The notes beneath the pieces are model-generated. The model made no database searches. It saw only the letters and a list, made by a program, of their open reading frames with translations, and had not been told where the DNA came from. Shown piece after piece: positions 1 to 7,785 of a DNA stretch of 20,077 bases (its first letter is position 1; each line of letters begins with the position of its first letter). The stretch is from assembly GCA_902494585.1 (NCBI GenBank), contig CABUUD010000025.1:1-20077 (forward strand), in the 5' to 3' direction. The translations under genes were made by a program, and so were the position numbers. This DNA is from an uncultured Collinsella sp. (GTDB lineage Bacteria; Actinomycetota; Coriobacteriia; Coriobacteriales; Coriobacteriaceae).

Positions 1-1450
1 GCTCGACCCACGTGCTCTTGTCGGCGATGTAGGCGCGCTCGAACGTGCGCACCACGCGTCCGCTGGCGGGTGAGTTAAAGCCGATCCACAGGTACCACAT
101 CCAGTCGAGGGCATCGCGGCCGCCGACGCGCCAGGCACGGCGCGCGATATGGTCGCAAAAATCAAAATAATCGCGGCCGGCATGCCAGGTGCCCAGGCAG
201 TTCATGCTGCTAAAGGTGCCGTCTTCGTTGAGCGGCACGCAGCCGTGGAAGAGCAGATTGCCGTTGGCGACCTTATACATGGAGCCGTGGGTATAGAGGA
301 AATCGATGTGGCGATGCAAGTGATCGGCGGTGACAAACTCGGACACGAGTTTGTCGATGATGTGCTGCTCCTCGGGCGTGAGCGTGTAGGGGTCCGCCGG
401 ATCGACGGTGGGGAAGTCGTTGGTCGTGAGCGGCCACACGCTGCCGTCGGCAAGCGTGACTGTGCCGGCGTCGTGATCGATCTTGTCGAGCAGCAGGCGG
501 TCGGCCATGTCGAACTCGGGGTGGCGCTGGATAATCTGGCCCTCGAGCTTAAAGAGCAGGACATTAATGGCTTTGATCAGCGGGCTTATCGGCTCGCCGG
601 CGGTATAGGTGGCGTCGGCGAAGGCGACAAGCTCGCGCAGCGAGATGCCATAGTCGTTCTCGAGAATCTCGTAGTTGTCGTAGCGCAGGTTGTTGCGCAG
701 CACCGTGGCGATGCAGGCGGGCTCACCGGCCGCAGCGCCCATCCACAGCAGATCGTGGTTACCCCACTGAATATCGAGCGAATGATAAGTGAGCAGGCGG
801 TCCATAATCTTGGCCGCACCGCCGCCACGGTCGAAGATGTCGCCCACCAAGTGCAGGTGGTCGACGGCGAGGCGCTTGATGAGCGAGGCAAGCGACTCGA
901 TAAAGTCGTCGGCGCTGGCGGTCTCCAAGATGGATTCGATAATGCGCTCGTGATAACGCACGCGGTAGTTGTTCTCGTCTGGATGCGTGTGCAACAACTC
1001 GTCGATGATGTAGGCGTAATCACGCGGGATGGCCTTACGCACCTTGGAGCGGGTGTAGCGACTCGAAAGCGAGCGGGCAACCACAATGAGCTGGTCGAGC
1101 ATGGTCTTGTACCAGGTGGGCGAGTCCTCGCGCCGGCTGCGGACAAGATCGATCTTCTCGCGCGGATAGTAGATGAGCGTGCACAGCTCGCCCTTTTCGT
1201 CAAAGGAGAGCGTGTCGCCAAAGATCTCGTCGACATGCTCGCGCACGACGCCCGAGCAGTTGTTGAGGATGTGCATAAAGGCTTCGTATTCGCCATGCAC
1301 ATCGCTCATAAAATGCTCGGTGCCCTTGGGCAGGTTGAGGATGGCCGAGAGGTTGATGATTTCGGTAAATGCGGATTGCTCGGTGGGGAACTGTCTCGAC
1401 AGCAGGCGCAGATACTTGAAGTCTTGCGGATTGCGATCGAATGCGACCAT
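1..1450 (-). CDS. fbp: Fructose-1,6-bisphosphatase class III, 3' end beyond window
   Basis: This gene encodes the gluconeogenic phosphatase that converts fructose 1,6-bisphosphate to fructose 6-phosphate in the cytoplasm. The frame stays open to the left edge, so 483 codons are visible out of the roughly 640-670 usual for class III enzymes; the C-terminus is missing. The N-terminus reads MVAFDRNPQDFKYLRLLSRQ, followed by SDVHGEYEAF near residues 49-58. GDIFDRGGG lies near residue 203 and QWGNHDLLWMG near residue 230. These are the metal-binding motifs of the calcineurin-like phosphoesterase fold that defines this class and separates it from class I and II enzymes. The start is the ATG at 1450, with GGAAGG about 7 bases upstream. 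The gene runs divergently from the DegV gene at 1769. A 10-bp inverted repeat lies 28-57 bases upstream of the start. I am confident of the family. Confidence 0.93.
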   Translation of the reverse strand, partial: MVAFDRNPQDFKYLRLLSRQFPTEQSAFTEIINLSAILNLPKGTEHFMSDVHGEYEAFMHILNNCSGVVREHVDEIFGDTLSFDEKGELCTLIYYPREKIDLVRSRREDSPTWYKTMLDQLIVVARSLSSRYTRSKVRKAIPRDYAYIIDELLHTHPDENNYRVRYHERIIESILETASADDFIESLASLIKRLAVDHLHLVGDIFDRGGGAAKIMDRLLTYHSLDIQWGNHDLLWMGAAAGEPACIATVLRNNLRYDNYEILENDYGISLRELVAFADATYTAGEPISPLIKAINVLLFKLEGQIIQRHPEFDMADRLLLDKIDHDAGTVTLADGSVWPLTTNDFPTVDPADPYTLTPEEQHIIDKLVSEFVTADHLHRHIDFLYTHGSMYKVANGNLLFHGCVPLNEDGTFSSMNCLGTWHAGRDYFDFCDHIARRAWRVGGRDALDWMWYLWIGFNSPASGRVVRTFERAYIADKSTWVE

Positions 1451-1477
1451 GAAGCACCTTCCGATGTGGTTGGTAAA

Positions 1478-1507
1478 ACTGATAAACAGCGTCAAACGTT
1501 TATCAGT
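1478..1507. promoter_or_regulatory. Perfect 10-bp inverted repeat upstream of fbp (candidate operator)
   Basis: ACTGATAAAC (1478-1487) and GTTTATCAGT (1498-1507) are exact reverse complements separated by 10 bases. The minus strand carries TTGACG within the spacer (1490-1495), which could be a -35 element, but I find no good -10 at the right distance. Placement 28 bases before the fbp start fits a repressor or activator site. It could also be a chance hairpin. Confidence 0.4.
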
Positions 1508-1672
1508 ATGCGCCGCTTTTGTTTCGATTGGGGATGGGAGATCGAATTGTTGGCCGAACGGTTTGGTAAATCGATTTAGTTGAGGTGGATATGGCGGTTG
1601 AGTGGAGACGCAGGGTCGTTTTTGCAGACGCATGCCGCCGGGATCGATAGAGATGATGGCGGTAAAGATGTT

Positions 1673-1740
1673 CACTATCTTTGGTTCAATTTGGTAAATA
1701 GTGGACATTTGTACCGTATTCACGCTTGCTGTGCAATAAT
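1673..1740 (+). promoter_or_regulatory. Candidate promoter region of the first degV gene
   Basis: The 318-base gap between fbp and degV holds the fbp inverted repeat and this block, and nothing else I can name. CACTAT (1673-1678) and ATAGTG (1698-1703) form a small inverted repeat around GGTTCAATT (1683-1691). TGC-AATAAT (1732-1740) looks like an extended -10 box, 29 bases before the ATG, but no convincing -35 accompanies it. GGTTCAATT followed by AATAGT recurs at 17699-17717 beside the second degV gene. Confidence 0.35.
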
Positions 1741-1768
1741 TTACGCAGCAATGAGTAAGGAGCCTCAT

Positions 1769-2659
1769 ATGAGTGATTTTGTCCTGACCTGTGAATCCGC
1801 CGCCGATCGAACCCGTGAGTTCTTTGCGTCGCGCAATATTTCTGTCGTGTGTTTTCATTACGAGATCGACGATGTTGTCTATACGGACGATCTGTATCAG
1901 TCGATTACGCCGGACGAGTTTTTTGCCCAGATTGCCGCGGGCGCCATGCCCAAGACGTCTCAGGTGAGCGTAGGTGAGTACGAGGAGTTTTGGGAGCCGT
2001 TTGTTGCCGAGGGCAAAGACGTGCTGCACCTGGCGTTGTCGTCGGGTATTTCGGGCACGTATGGATCGGCCTGCGTTGCGGCGCAGATGCTCGCGGATCG
2101 CTATCCCCAGGGCGGCAAGGTGCGCGTCATCGATTCGCTGGCGGCGTCTTCGGGCTTTGGCCTGCTGGCGGAATGTGCCGCCGACGTTCGCGATAGCGGC
2201 GCTTCGCTCGATGAGACGGCCGCTTGGATTGAGGAGCATAAACTCAACCTTCACCACTGGTTCTTCTCGTCCGATCTGTCGAGCTACCTGCGCGGCGGGC
2301 GCATTTCGGCCGCGAGTGCAATCATCGGCACGGCGCTCAAGATTTGCCCGCTTATGACGGTCGATTGCGAAGGTGAGCTGGCGCCGCGTGAGAAGATTCG
2401 CACCAAGAAGCGCGCGATCTCCGAGATGGCCAAGACCGTGATGGCGCATGTGCAGGACGGCGCGAACTATTCGGGCAAGTGCATCATGTCGCACTCGGCG
2501 TGCCGCGAGGACGCCGAGGCCGTTGCGGCACTGATAGAGGAACAGGTTCCGCAGCTCAAAGGCAAGATTGAGATCAATAGCATTGGTGCTCTGATTGGCT
2601 CGCATACCGGCCCTGGCACGGTGGCCGTCTTCTTTATGGGCGACAAGCGCGTGGACTAA
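1769..2659 (+). CDS. DegV family fatty-acid-binding protein
   Basis: DegV proteins bind long-chain fatty acids in a two-domain fold; the FakB members present the acyl chain to the kinase FakA for phospholipid synthesis. The 296-residue product has the family landmarks: KTSQVS near residues 62-67, SSGISGTY at 91-98, YLRGGRIS at 173-180, a KIRTKKRAI segment, and GSHTGPGTVAVFFMG near the C-terminus. The serine and glycine of SSGISGTY normally line the lipid head-group site. The frame is open from 1580, but AAGGAG at 1757-1762 sits six bases before the ATG at 1769 and fixes the start there. The gene stands alone, divergent from fbp. A second, more divergent DegV lies at 16754-17614. No fakA-like kinase is in the window, so a FakB role is an inference from the family. 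Confidence 0.9.
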   Translation: MSDFVLTCESAADRTREFFASRNISVVCFHYEIDDVVYTDDLYQSITPDEFFAQIAAGAMPKTSQVSVGEYEEFWEPFVAEGKDVLHLALSSGISGTYGSACVAAQMLADRYPQGGKVRVIDSLAASSGFGLLAECAADVRDSGASLDETAAWIEEHKLNLHHWFFSSDLSSYLRGGRISAASAIIGTALKICPLMTVDCEGELAPREKIRTKKRAISEMAKTVMAHVQDGANYSGKCIMSHSACREDAEAVAALIEEQVPQLKGKIEINSIGALIGSHTGPGTVAVFFMGDKRVD

Positions 2660-2721
2660 CGTTCGTGGGCTGGCTGACGGTTTTAACGGCTGCGCTTGTC
2701 CCTCCTGATATTTGATAACAG

Positions 2722-2757
2722 AAAAAGGCCCGTCCCGTTGTTTGCGGGACGGGCCTT
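2722..2757 (-). terminator. Rho-independent terminator, 13-bp stem
   Basis: AAGGCCCGTCCCG (2725-2737) pairs perfectly with CGGGACGGGCCTT (2745-2757) around a 7-base loop. The run of A at 2722-2726 becomes a T-run directly after the stem on the minus strand, so it terminates the minus gene ending at 2768. It may also stop plus-strand transcripts from degV, although the plus side lacks a T-run. Confidence 0.85.
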
Positions 2758-2767
2758 GCTGTTGCGG

Positions 2768-3859
2768 CTAGCGTTTCTTTCCGCGGAAGAAGAAGCCGTG
2801 CAGCGAGGGTTTGAGCCCGCGGTTAGCGCGACGCTCCTCGATATGGTCGTGGATCGAAGCGACGCGTTCGATGACTTCGTCGGGGATCGGCACGTCGGGA
2901 TTCATGTTCTCGACCTGGCTGACCTCGGCGGCGGCGACCTGGTCGATAATGGGAACATCGTCGCGCGAGATGACAGGCGTGGCGTCTTCCTTCATCTTGC
3001 GGTAGCGCTGCATCATGTCGGTCTGCAGCTGCTGGGCCGAAGGCGGTGTCCAGATGATGGCGTTGGCGCCGGCGGCGATGGTTTCGCGGATGCTCTCGGG
3101 CGTCTTGCCGCCCGGTGCGATGAGCGGCAGGTTGGGATAGTGCTCGCGCAGTTCACGCAGGACCTGCGGCGTGTTCTTGCCGGCCGCGATGTTGAGGATC
3201 TTGGCTCCGGCGCGCACCTTGGCGTGAGCATCGTCGTCGCAGCGAACGACCGTGGCGATTACGGGGATGTCGGCGATGTTGGTGATGTGCTCGACCATCT
3301 CGGCAGTAGCGGGGGAGTTGACCACGCAGCCCGCCGCACCTTGCATCTCGGAAACGGCCGCCATCTGCACGGAGCGCTTACCGGTGGTGGTGCCGCCGCC
3401 AACGCCCACAAAGACCGGGCACTCGGCAACGGTCAGCAGCGCCTGCGTAATGGCGGGCTGCGGCGTGAAGGGGTAGACGGCAAACACGGCGTCGGCATTG
3501 GAGTTGCGGATGACCGCCACGTCGGTGGTGTAGATGAGCGATTTGATGCGGCGGCCAAAGAGCGTAAAACCGCTGGCCTCCTCGATCTCATCGGGCATGC
3601 GGAGGGCCGCCTTGCGCAGGCGCCCGTCGATGGGCAGCGGCTCCATGGGCAAAAGGCCGTTGGGAGTTACGGCCACCTGGGGCTCGGTAAATTCGTCTGC
3701 AAGCTCTACCTCGGAGAAGTCGACCGAGGCGACGATGTCTTCGTGAACCTCGGCGGGAACATCGATGGGGGCTTGGTCGCTAGTCGCGGCAGGCGTCTCG
3801 AAGGAGCTGGTGCCGACAAAGGCGTCGACGCGCTCGTTCAAATCGTTGAGAGAATCCAT
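2768..3859 (-). CDS. Conserved TIM-barrel-like protein of unknown function (often annotated only as hydrolase)
   Basis: I recognise the core of this 363-residue protein as a family common in gut Firmicutes and Coriobacteria that is usually labelled just hydrolase; its reaction is not known to me. Conserved stretches include IDGRLRKAALRMP near residues 77-89, GRRIKSLIYTTDVAVIRN, AVFAVYPFTPQPAI, VFVGVGGGTTTGKR, GAKILNIAAGKNTP, LIAPGGKTPESI and AGANAIIWTPPS. Alternating short strands ending in glycine-rich turns (GVGGG, APGGK, AGANAI) resemble a phosphate-binding beta/alpha barrel. About 70 acidic, low-complexity residues precede this core and about 65 follow it, ending in the basic FFFRGKKR; homologues I recall lack most of this. 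No clear ribosome-binding site precedes the ATG at 3859, so the start is less certain. It is transcribed alone and ends at a strong terminator. Confidence 0.75.
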   Translation of the reverse strand: MDSLNDLNERVDAFVGTSSFETPAATSDQAPIDVPAEVHEDIVASVDFSEVELADEFTEPQVAVTPNGLLPMEPLPIDGRLRKAALRMPDEIEEASGFTLFGRRIKSLIYTTDVAVIRNSNADAVFAVYPFTPQPAITQALLTVAECPVFVGVGGGTTTGKRSVQMAAVSEMQGAAGCVVNSPATAEMVEHITNIADIPVIATVVRCDDDAHAKVRAGAKILNIAAGKNTPQVLRELREHYPNLPLIAPGGKTPESIRETIAAGANAIIWTPPSAQQLQTDMMQRYRKMKEDATPVISRDDVPIIDQVAAAEVSQVENMNPDVPIPDEVIERVASIHDHIEERRANRGLKPSLHGFFFRGKKR

Positions 3860-4052
3860 GGCGGTCCGTTTCTATGTTGTGCGCCCGTCAGCGTGCGACC
3901 GGCGCTACGGTTGCTAAATCGTTTGACGAGTTGATTTTTCCCCGCTGCGCCATCCGTTAGACTGAAGGGCCGGCGAACGTGAAGGAGCTGTGGTGGCGGG
4001 AATCGAGGTGCTATCTTGAATGTCCCGTATGCAAAAAGAGAGGTGACGCGGT

Positions 4053-4223
4053 ATGGAATTCTCGGCAATGTTGGGCTCGATTGGCCTATGCGTGGGCGCA
4101 ATCGTTGCTGCCGCGGTCATCTACTTTGCGGTCACGGCCATTAAGGGCAAAAAGGCCGAGCGCAAGGAGCGTGAAGCGCTTGCGCGGCATAAGGACCAGC
4201 AGGACAAGCGCGCACGGCGATAG
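4053..4223 (+). CDS. Small single-pass membrane protein, 56 residues
   Basis: A 57-codon frame begins at ATG 4053, preceded by AGAGAGGTG (4038-4046) about six bases upstream, a good ribosome-binding site. The product starts MEFSAMLGSIGLCVGAIVAA and has one hydrophobic segment at about residues 7-30. A strongly charged tail rich in Lys, Arg and Glu (KGKKAERKEREALARHKD) follows. This is the pattern of a small inner-membrane protein with a basic cytoplasmic tail; I do not recognise a family. It lies between two minus-strand genes, 193 bases from the start of one and 24 bases from the end of the other, so it is its own transcription unit. Evidence is the ribosome-binding site, a coherent hydrophobic-then-charged layout, and the absence of any better frame here. 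Confidence 0.65.
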   Translation: MEFSAMLGSIGLCVGAIVAAAVIYFAVTAIKGKKAERKEREALARHKDQQDKRARR

Positions 4224-4247
4224 CTTGTCGAGTTTTGAATCCGTGCG

Positions 4248-5351
4248 CTAGCTGCGTTTTCGGACCAGGGCGATATAGAAGCCCTCAAAGTCGCGACTGG
4301 GCGGAATGGTCAGTGTGCCGGGCATGCCGTTGGCAATGGCCGAGACGTGGCCCGCGGCAATGGCCTCGGTAAGGGCGTTGCACTCGATATGCGGCTTGTC
4401 GCCGGCATCCTGGGCGCGACGCGCTTCGCTTTCGCTCGGCGTGCCGTCGAGGGGGATGAGCTCGCAGTCCATGTGCTTGTCGAGGGCCTCTTGCAGGGCA
4501 TCCTCGTTTTCCTGCGGCAAGATCGAACAGGTCGAATAGACGAGCGTGCCGCCCGGTTTTAGGGCCCCCATGGCGCGGTCCAGAAGCGCGCGCTGCGAGC
4601 GGGCGCACTTGTTGAGCAGCTGCTCGGTCAGGCCGCGCAGGCTCTTCTCGTTGCCGCTGATGACGGTGCCCGTGCCGGTGCAGGGGGCGTCGAGCAGAAT
4701 ACGGTCAAAGCGGAAGAACTCGTCAAGCTCGCGTGCGTCAATACGCATGACGGGCACGTTTTTGGCGCCCTGGCGGCCCAAGTTGGCCTCGAGCTTTTCG
4801 GCGCGGGGAACGCTCATCTCGCAGGCGGTGAGGTGCGCTTGTCCCTGGGTGAGGGCGGCGATCTGCGTCGTCTTGCCGCCGGGGGCCGCACACATGTCCA
4901 GGATGTCCTCGCCGGCACGTGCGCCCAGCACCAAAGGCGGCATCATGGACGACAGGCTCTGCAAGTAGATCTTGCCGTCACGGTAGATGTCGAGGTCCCA
5001 CAGGTCGGAAACCTGGGCGTCGGGCAGGATGAAGGCATCCGGGTACCAGGCAACGGTTTGGTGGGCGATCCCGGCGGCATCGAGTGCCGCGGCGATGTCC
5101 TCGGCGGTCGCCTTGAGCGTGTTGGCGCGCAGCGTGACCGGGCGCGTGGCTGCGGCGCCAAAGCCTTCGATTATGAGCTCGGCATCGGCAGGCGTATAGG
5201 CGCCGGCAACCGTGTCGACCATAAAGCGCGGCAGGTCGGCGGCGGAGTGTTGGGCGGCAAGCTGGTCGGAAAGCTCGGTGGCGGCAAACTGCCTAAGCTT
5301 GAGCTCGGGCTTAACCTGCTTTTTCTGCTTACGACGACGCGGCTTGGACAT
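4248..5351 (-). CDS. RsmB/RsmF-type (NOL1/NOP2/Sun) rRNA cytosine-C5 methyltransferase
   Basis: The enzyme transfers a methyl group from SAM to carbon 5 of a cytidine in rRNA. The 367-residue protein has the family's motifs in order: a basic N-terminus (MSKPRRRKQKK), an N-terminal RNA-binding part containing RPVTLRANTLK (70-80), the SAM-binding DMCAAPGGKTTQIAAL (152-167), LLDAPCTGTGT (219-229) with Cys224, and YSTCSILPQENE (272-283) with catalytic Cys275. It ends with the RDFEGFYIALVRK signature. The C-terminal RNA-binding extension of RsmF is absent, and no NusB-like N-domain as in RsmB is seen, so I give no gene symbol. The ATG at 5351 is preceded by GGAAGGAAAG. It lies downstream of the metG-like gene on the same strand, separated by 151 bases filled by an inverted repeat. 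Confidence 0.9.
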   Translation of the reverse strand: MSKPRRRKQKKQVKPELKLRQFAATELSDQLAAQHSAADLPRFMVDTVAGAYTPADAELIIEGFGAAATRPVTLRANTLKATAEDIAAALDAAGIAHQTVAWYPDAFILPDAQVSDLWDLDIYRDGKIYLQSLSSMMPPLVLGARAGEDILDMCAAPGGKTTQIAALTQGQAHLTACEMSVPRAEKLEANLGRQGAKNVPVMRIDARELDEFFRFDRILLDAPCTGTGTVISGNEKSLRGLTEQLLNKCARSQRALLDRAMGALKPGGTLVYSTCSILPQENEDALQEALDKHMDCELIPLDGTPSESEARRAQDAGDKPHIECNALTEAIAAGHVSAIANGMPGTLTIPPSRDFEGFYIALVRKRS

Positions 5352-5370
5352 CCGTCTTTCCTTCCACCTA

Positions 5371-5491
5371 AATGATTATTCTGGGACGGGGATTAAAAAA
5401 TCATTCCATGACCCCCGTCACAAAAAGACTGTACTGTGGCGCCCGGGAATGATTTTTTAATCCCCGTCCCAGAATAATCATTCCCGGGCGC
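5371..5491. repeat. 37-bp perfect inverted repeat with an overlapping 16-bp alternative hairpin
   Basis: Positions 5371-5407 and 5446-5482 are exact reverse complements over 37 bases with a 38-base spacer; the arm contains ATTCTGGGACGGGGATTAAA. A second stem pairs GCGCCCGGGAATGATT (5439-5454) with AATCATTCCCGGGCGC (5476-5491). The second stem uses both ends of the right arm, so the two folds exclude each other. It fills the gap between the metG-like stop (5503) and the start of the methyltransferase (5351). A 22-base piece of the arm recurs at 8364-8385 with one mismatch. It has no coding capacity and looks like a miniature inverted-repeat element or a processing/termination hairpin. Confidence 0.85.
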
Positions 5492-5502
5492 GTTGTGGTT
5501 GC

Positions 5503-7653
5503 CTAGTACTGGCTCTCGTGCTTGCTAAAGAAGTCGAAGCGCGGAGGCAGCGGCTTTACGCGGTGCTCGCCGGGCTTCTCGCCCAGGCTCTCCATAAACT
5601 CGTCCGTGGAGGCAAAGATGTTATCCCAGCTAAAGAAGGCGACCGGGTCGACGTCGAAGTACTCGCAGATGAGCTCGCAGCCGGCCGGGACGATGCCGTG
5701 CATCAGGACGGTCGCCACACGCAGCTCGGTAAAGGCGTCGACCAGGGCCTGCGTCATGGCGGCGTTGGCCGGCTCGCCCTCGAGCTTGTTGGCGGCCTTG
5801 GAGGCATCGCTCCAGCGCTTGTTGGCGGCGCGCAGGTAGTCGTCGCACACGGCGAGCGCGCGGTGCGTCTCGAACTTGTACATGGCCTGCTCAAAGGCAA
5901 GGGCGGCCTGCTCGGCAGCCTCGACCACGGCGGCAGAGGCTGCGCCGGCCGGAATGCAGCCGTTGCGGTACGGGCTCTCGTCGCCCTCCTTGACGGCGAC
6001 GCCGTAGAAGCAGCTGCGGGCCAGGCGGTTGAACACGCCGGTCAAAAGGGCACTCTCCTTAAGGGTCGGGTCGATAACGCGCTTGTCGTCGCAGGCGCGC
6101 ACCTCGTTGCCGTCCTTGTCCTTGCCGGTCACGCGCGTGTCATATGCCTTGGGGCTAAAGCTCACCGGCTTCTCGGACAGGCCGAGCGACAGCCAATGCG
6201 CGCGCATCTGCTCGCAGGTGTAGTGGTTGAGCAGGTCGTCTGCCGTCGGTGGAGGCGTCTGCGAGGACGAGCTGGCCTTTTTGCCCATGTAGAGCAGGTG
6301 GTAGCAGGCGCTGACGGTGCTCTGTGTGAGGTTCCAGCCCAGGGCCTCCCACATGGCGGTCTGCGCGATGCAGTAGAAGTAGATGTTGTCCTGGCCGATG
6401 AACTGGTAGATCTGTGCGTCGTCAGAGCACCACCAGTCGCGCCAGTCGAGCGAGCTGTGCTGGTAGGTGGGTGCGGGTACCTGCGTGGAATCGGCGGCGG
6501 GCTCGCCCATGAGGGCGGCGTCCTGGGCGGCGATACCCTCGGTTACGCCGGCGGCGCGGGCATCGCGGGCGAGCACGGTGCGGGTGTAGCTGATGGGCGC
6601 CCACAGACTCTCGGGCCAGCACCAGCAGGTGACGTCGTTCACGCCGTCGACCTCGGGCACCGGAACGCCCCAGTCGATGTTACCGGTGATGCGGAAGGGC
6701 ACGAGCGCCTTGCCGCTGCGGAAGCGCACGCCGCCGTTGGCGAGCACCGCGTGAGCGTCGTCGCGCTCCTTCCAGCTGGGGAAGGTGACGGTAAAGCTGC
6801 TCTTGTTGCCCTCGGGCTCCAGCACGGTGTGCTCGGGCAGTTGATCCTCGACGGCGTCGAAGGCCTCGCGGAACTTGTTCTGGATGTAGAGCTGTGCCGG
6901 CAGCAGCCACTCCTCCATGGTCTTGGAGACCACGGAGCGAACCTGCGGGTTCTGGGCGAGCTTGGCGGTGTAGGTCTTCATAAAGTCGAGGTAGGCCGGC
7001 AGGTCAAAGTAGAGGTTGTCGACCGGGCGCAGCTCGGGCACCTCGCCGGTGAGCTGGCTCTTGGGCGCGATGAGCTCCTCGGGCTCAAACTGGTGACCCA
7101 GGTCGCACTCGTCGGCGTAGGCTTTCTCGGATTTGCAGCCCTGAATGGGGCAGCGGCCGATCACCTGACGGCCGTTGAGGAACGTGCCGGCCTTGGCGTC
7201 GTAGAATTGCAGCGTGGAGCGCTTGGAGATGGTGCCCTGCTCATGCAGGCGCTCGATAATCTCGGCGGTCACCTCGTTGTGAATCTGAGCAGCCGGTTCA
7301 AGGCCCGAGCCGCCGTAGATATCGCAGCTGATGTTGTAGTTGTTGAGGGTCGCGGCCTGGCGGGAGTGATTGGACTCGACATACTCGCCGATGGACTTGT
7401 CGTAGCCCTCGTTCTCCTTGAGCTTGCGGTAGCTCTCCATGATGGGCGAGCCGTAGCAGTCGGTGCCCGAGGTGAAGATGACATTCTCGCGGCCCAGACG
7501 GTCGCGCAGGAAGCGGGCGAAGAAGTCGGCCGGGACAAAGACGCCGCCGACGTGGCCAAAGTGAAGGCCTTTGTTGCCGTAGGGCTCGCCGGCGGTAACG
7601 ATGGCGCGGCGAGGCCAGCTGGGACGGTCGTTCATGGAGTATTTGGATGCCAT
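5503..7653 (-). CDS. metG: Methionyl-tRNA synthetase-type class I aminoacyl-tRNA ligase with unusual KMSKS loop
   Basis: The expected reaction is charging of tRNA-Met with methionine using ATP. The 716-residue product carries a class I HIGH-type motif in TAGEPYGNKGLHFGHVGG (HFGH at 31-34) and TSGTDCYGSPI at 61-71. A Cys/His cluster that could bind zinc in the connective domain includes C168, C173, C183 and H187. The WCWPESLWAPISY and QFIGQDNIYFYC segments follow, and then an alpha-helical anticodon-binding part. The KMSKS position reads YMGKKASSSSQTPPP (455-469), so the canonical lysines and pattern are altered. I recall this variant from annotated Clostridia and Coriobacteria proteins. The frame is open from 7746, but AAGGAG four bases before the ATG at 7653 supports that start (MASKYSMNDR). 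No canonical metG is visible in the window, so whether this is the sole MetRS cannot be judged. Confidence 0.8.
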   Translation of the reverse strand: MASKYSMNDRPSWPRRAIVTAGEPYGNKGLHFGHVGGVFVPADFFARFLRDRLGRENVIFTSGTDCYGSPIMESYRKLKENEGYDKSIGEYVESNHSRQAATLNNYNISCDIYGGSGLEPAAQIHNEVTAEIIERLHEQGTISKRSTLQFYDAKAGTFLNGRQVIGRCPIQGCKSEKAYADECDLGHQFEPEELIAPKSQLTGEVPELRPVDNLYFDLPAYLDFMKTYTAKLAQNPQVRSVVSKTMEEWLLPAQLYIQNKFREAFDAVEDQLPEHTVLEPEGNKSSFTVTFPSWKERDDAHAVLANGGVRFRSGKALVPFRITGNIDWGVPVPEVDGVNDVTCWCWPESLWAPISYTRTVLARDARAAGVTEGIAAQDAALMGEPAADSTQVPAPTYQHSSLDWRDWWCSDDAQIYQFIGQDNIYFYCIAQTAMWEALGWNLTQSTVSACYHLLYMGKKASSSSQTPPPTADDLLNHYTCEQMRAHWLSLGLSEKPVSFSPKAYDTRVTGKDKDGNEVRACDDKRVIDPTLKESALLTGVFNRLARSCFYGVAVKEGDESPYRNGCIPAGAASAAVVEAAEQAALAFEQAMYKFETHRALAVCDDYLRAANKRWSDASKAANKLEGEPANAAMTQALVDAFTELRVATVLMHGIVPAGCELICEYFDVDPVAFFSWDNIFASTDEFMESLGEKPGEHRVKPLPPRFDFFSKHESQY

Positions 7654-7771
7654 GGGACTCCTTCGCATATGGTGAGAGCGCGGCCGGGCGCATGGCCTGG
7701 CGACGCAGTGGTCAATTCGTGCATATCGTTCGACATTATCGCACATGCGGACGGGTACGTGGCAGGGGCGC

Positions 7772-7777
7772 TATCCT
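7772..7777 (+). promoter_or_regulatory. Candidate -10 box for a possibly leaderless gene
   Basis: TATCCT ends eight bases before the ATG at 7786, which would place transcription start at or next to the start codon. No ribosome-binding site precedes that ATG. I see no matching -35 element. This is weak evidence from spacing alone. Confidence 0.3.
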
Positions 7778-7785
7778 AAGATGCT

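Noticed and set aside
149..1579. 476-codon plus-strand frame opposite fbp
   Set aside because: The minus strand encodes class III fructose-bisphosphatase with GDIFDRG and GNHD motifs; the plus frame has no support.
2696..3934. 412-codon plus-strand frame
   Set aside because: It mirrors the minus-strand TIM-barrel-like gene, runs through the terminator at 2722-2757, and shows no recognisable domain.
3979..4251. Frame with CPVCKKRGD resembling half of a zinc finger
   Set aside because: No second Cys pair of the right form and no ribosome-binding site; it overlaps the better supported 56-residue membrane protein in another frame.
5518..7779. 753-codon plus-strand open frame across the MetRS-like gene
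   Set aside because: It is the antisense shadow of a gene with clear class I synthetase motifs; its translation is Val/Gly/Ala-rich with no domain and no ribosome-binding site.
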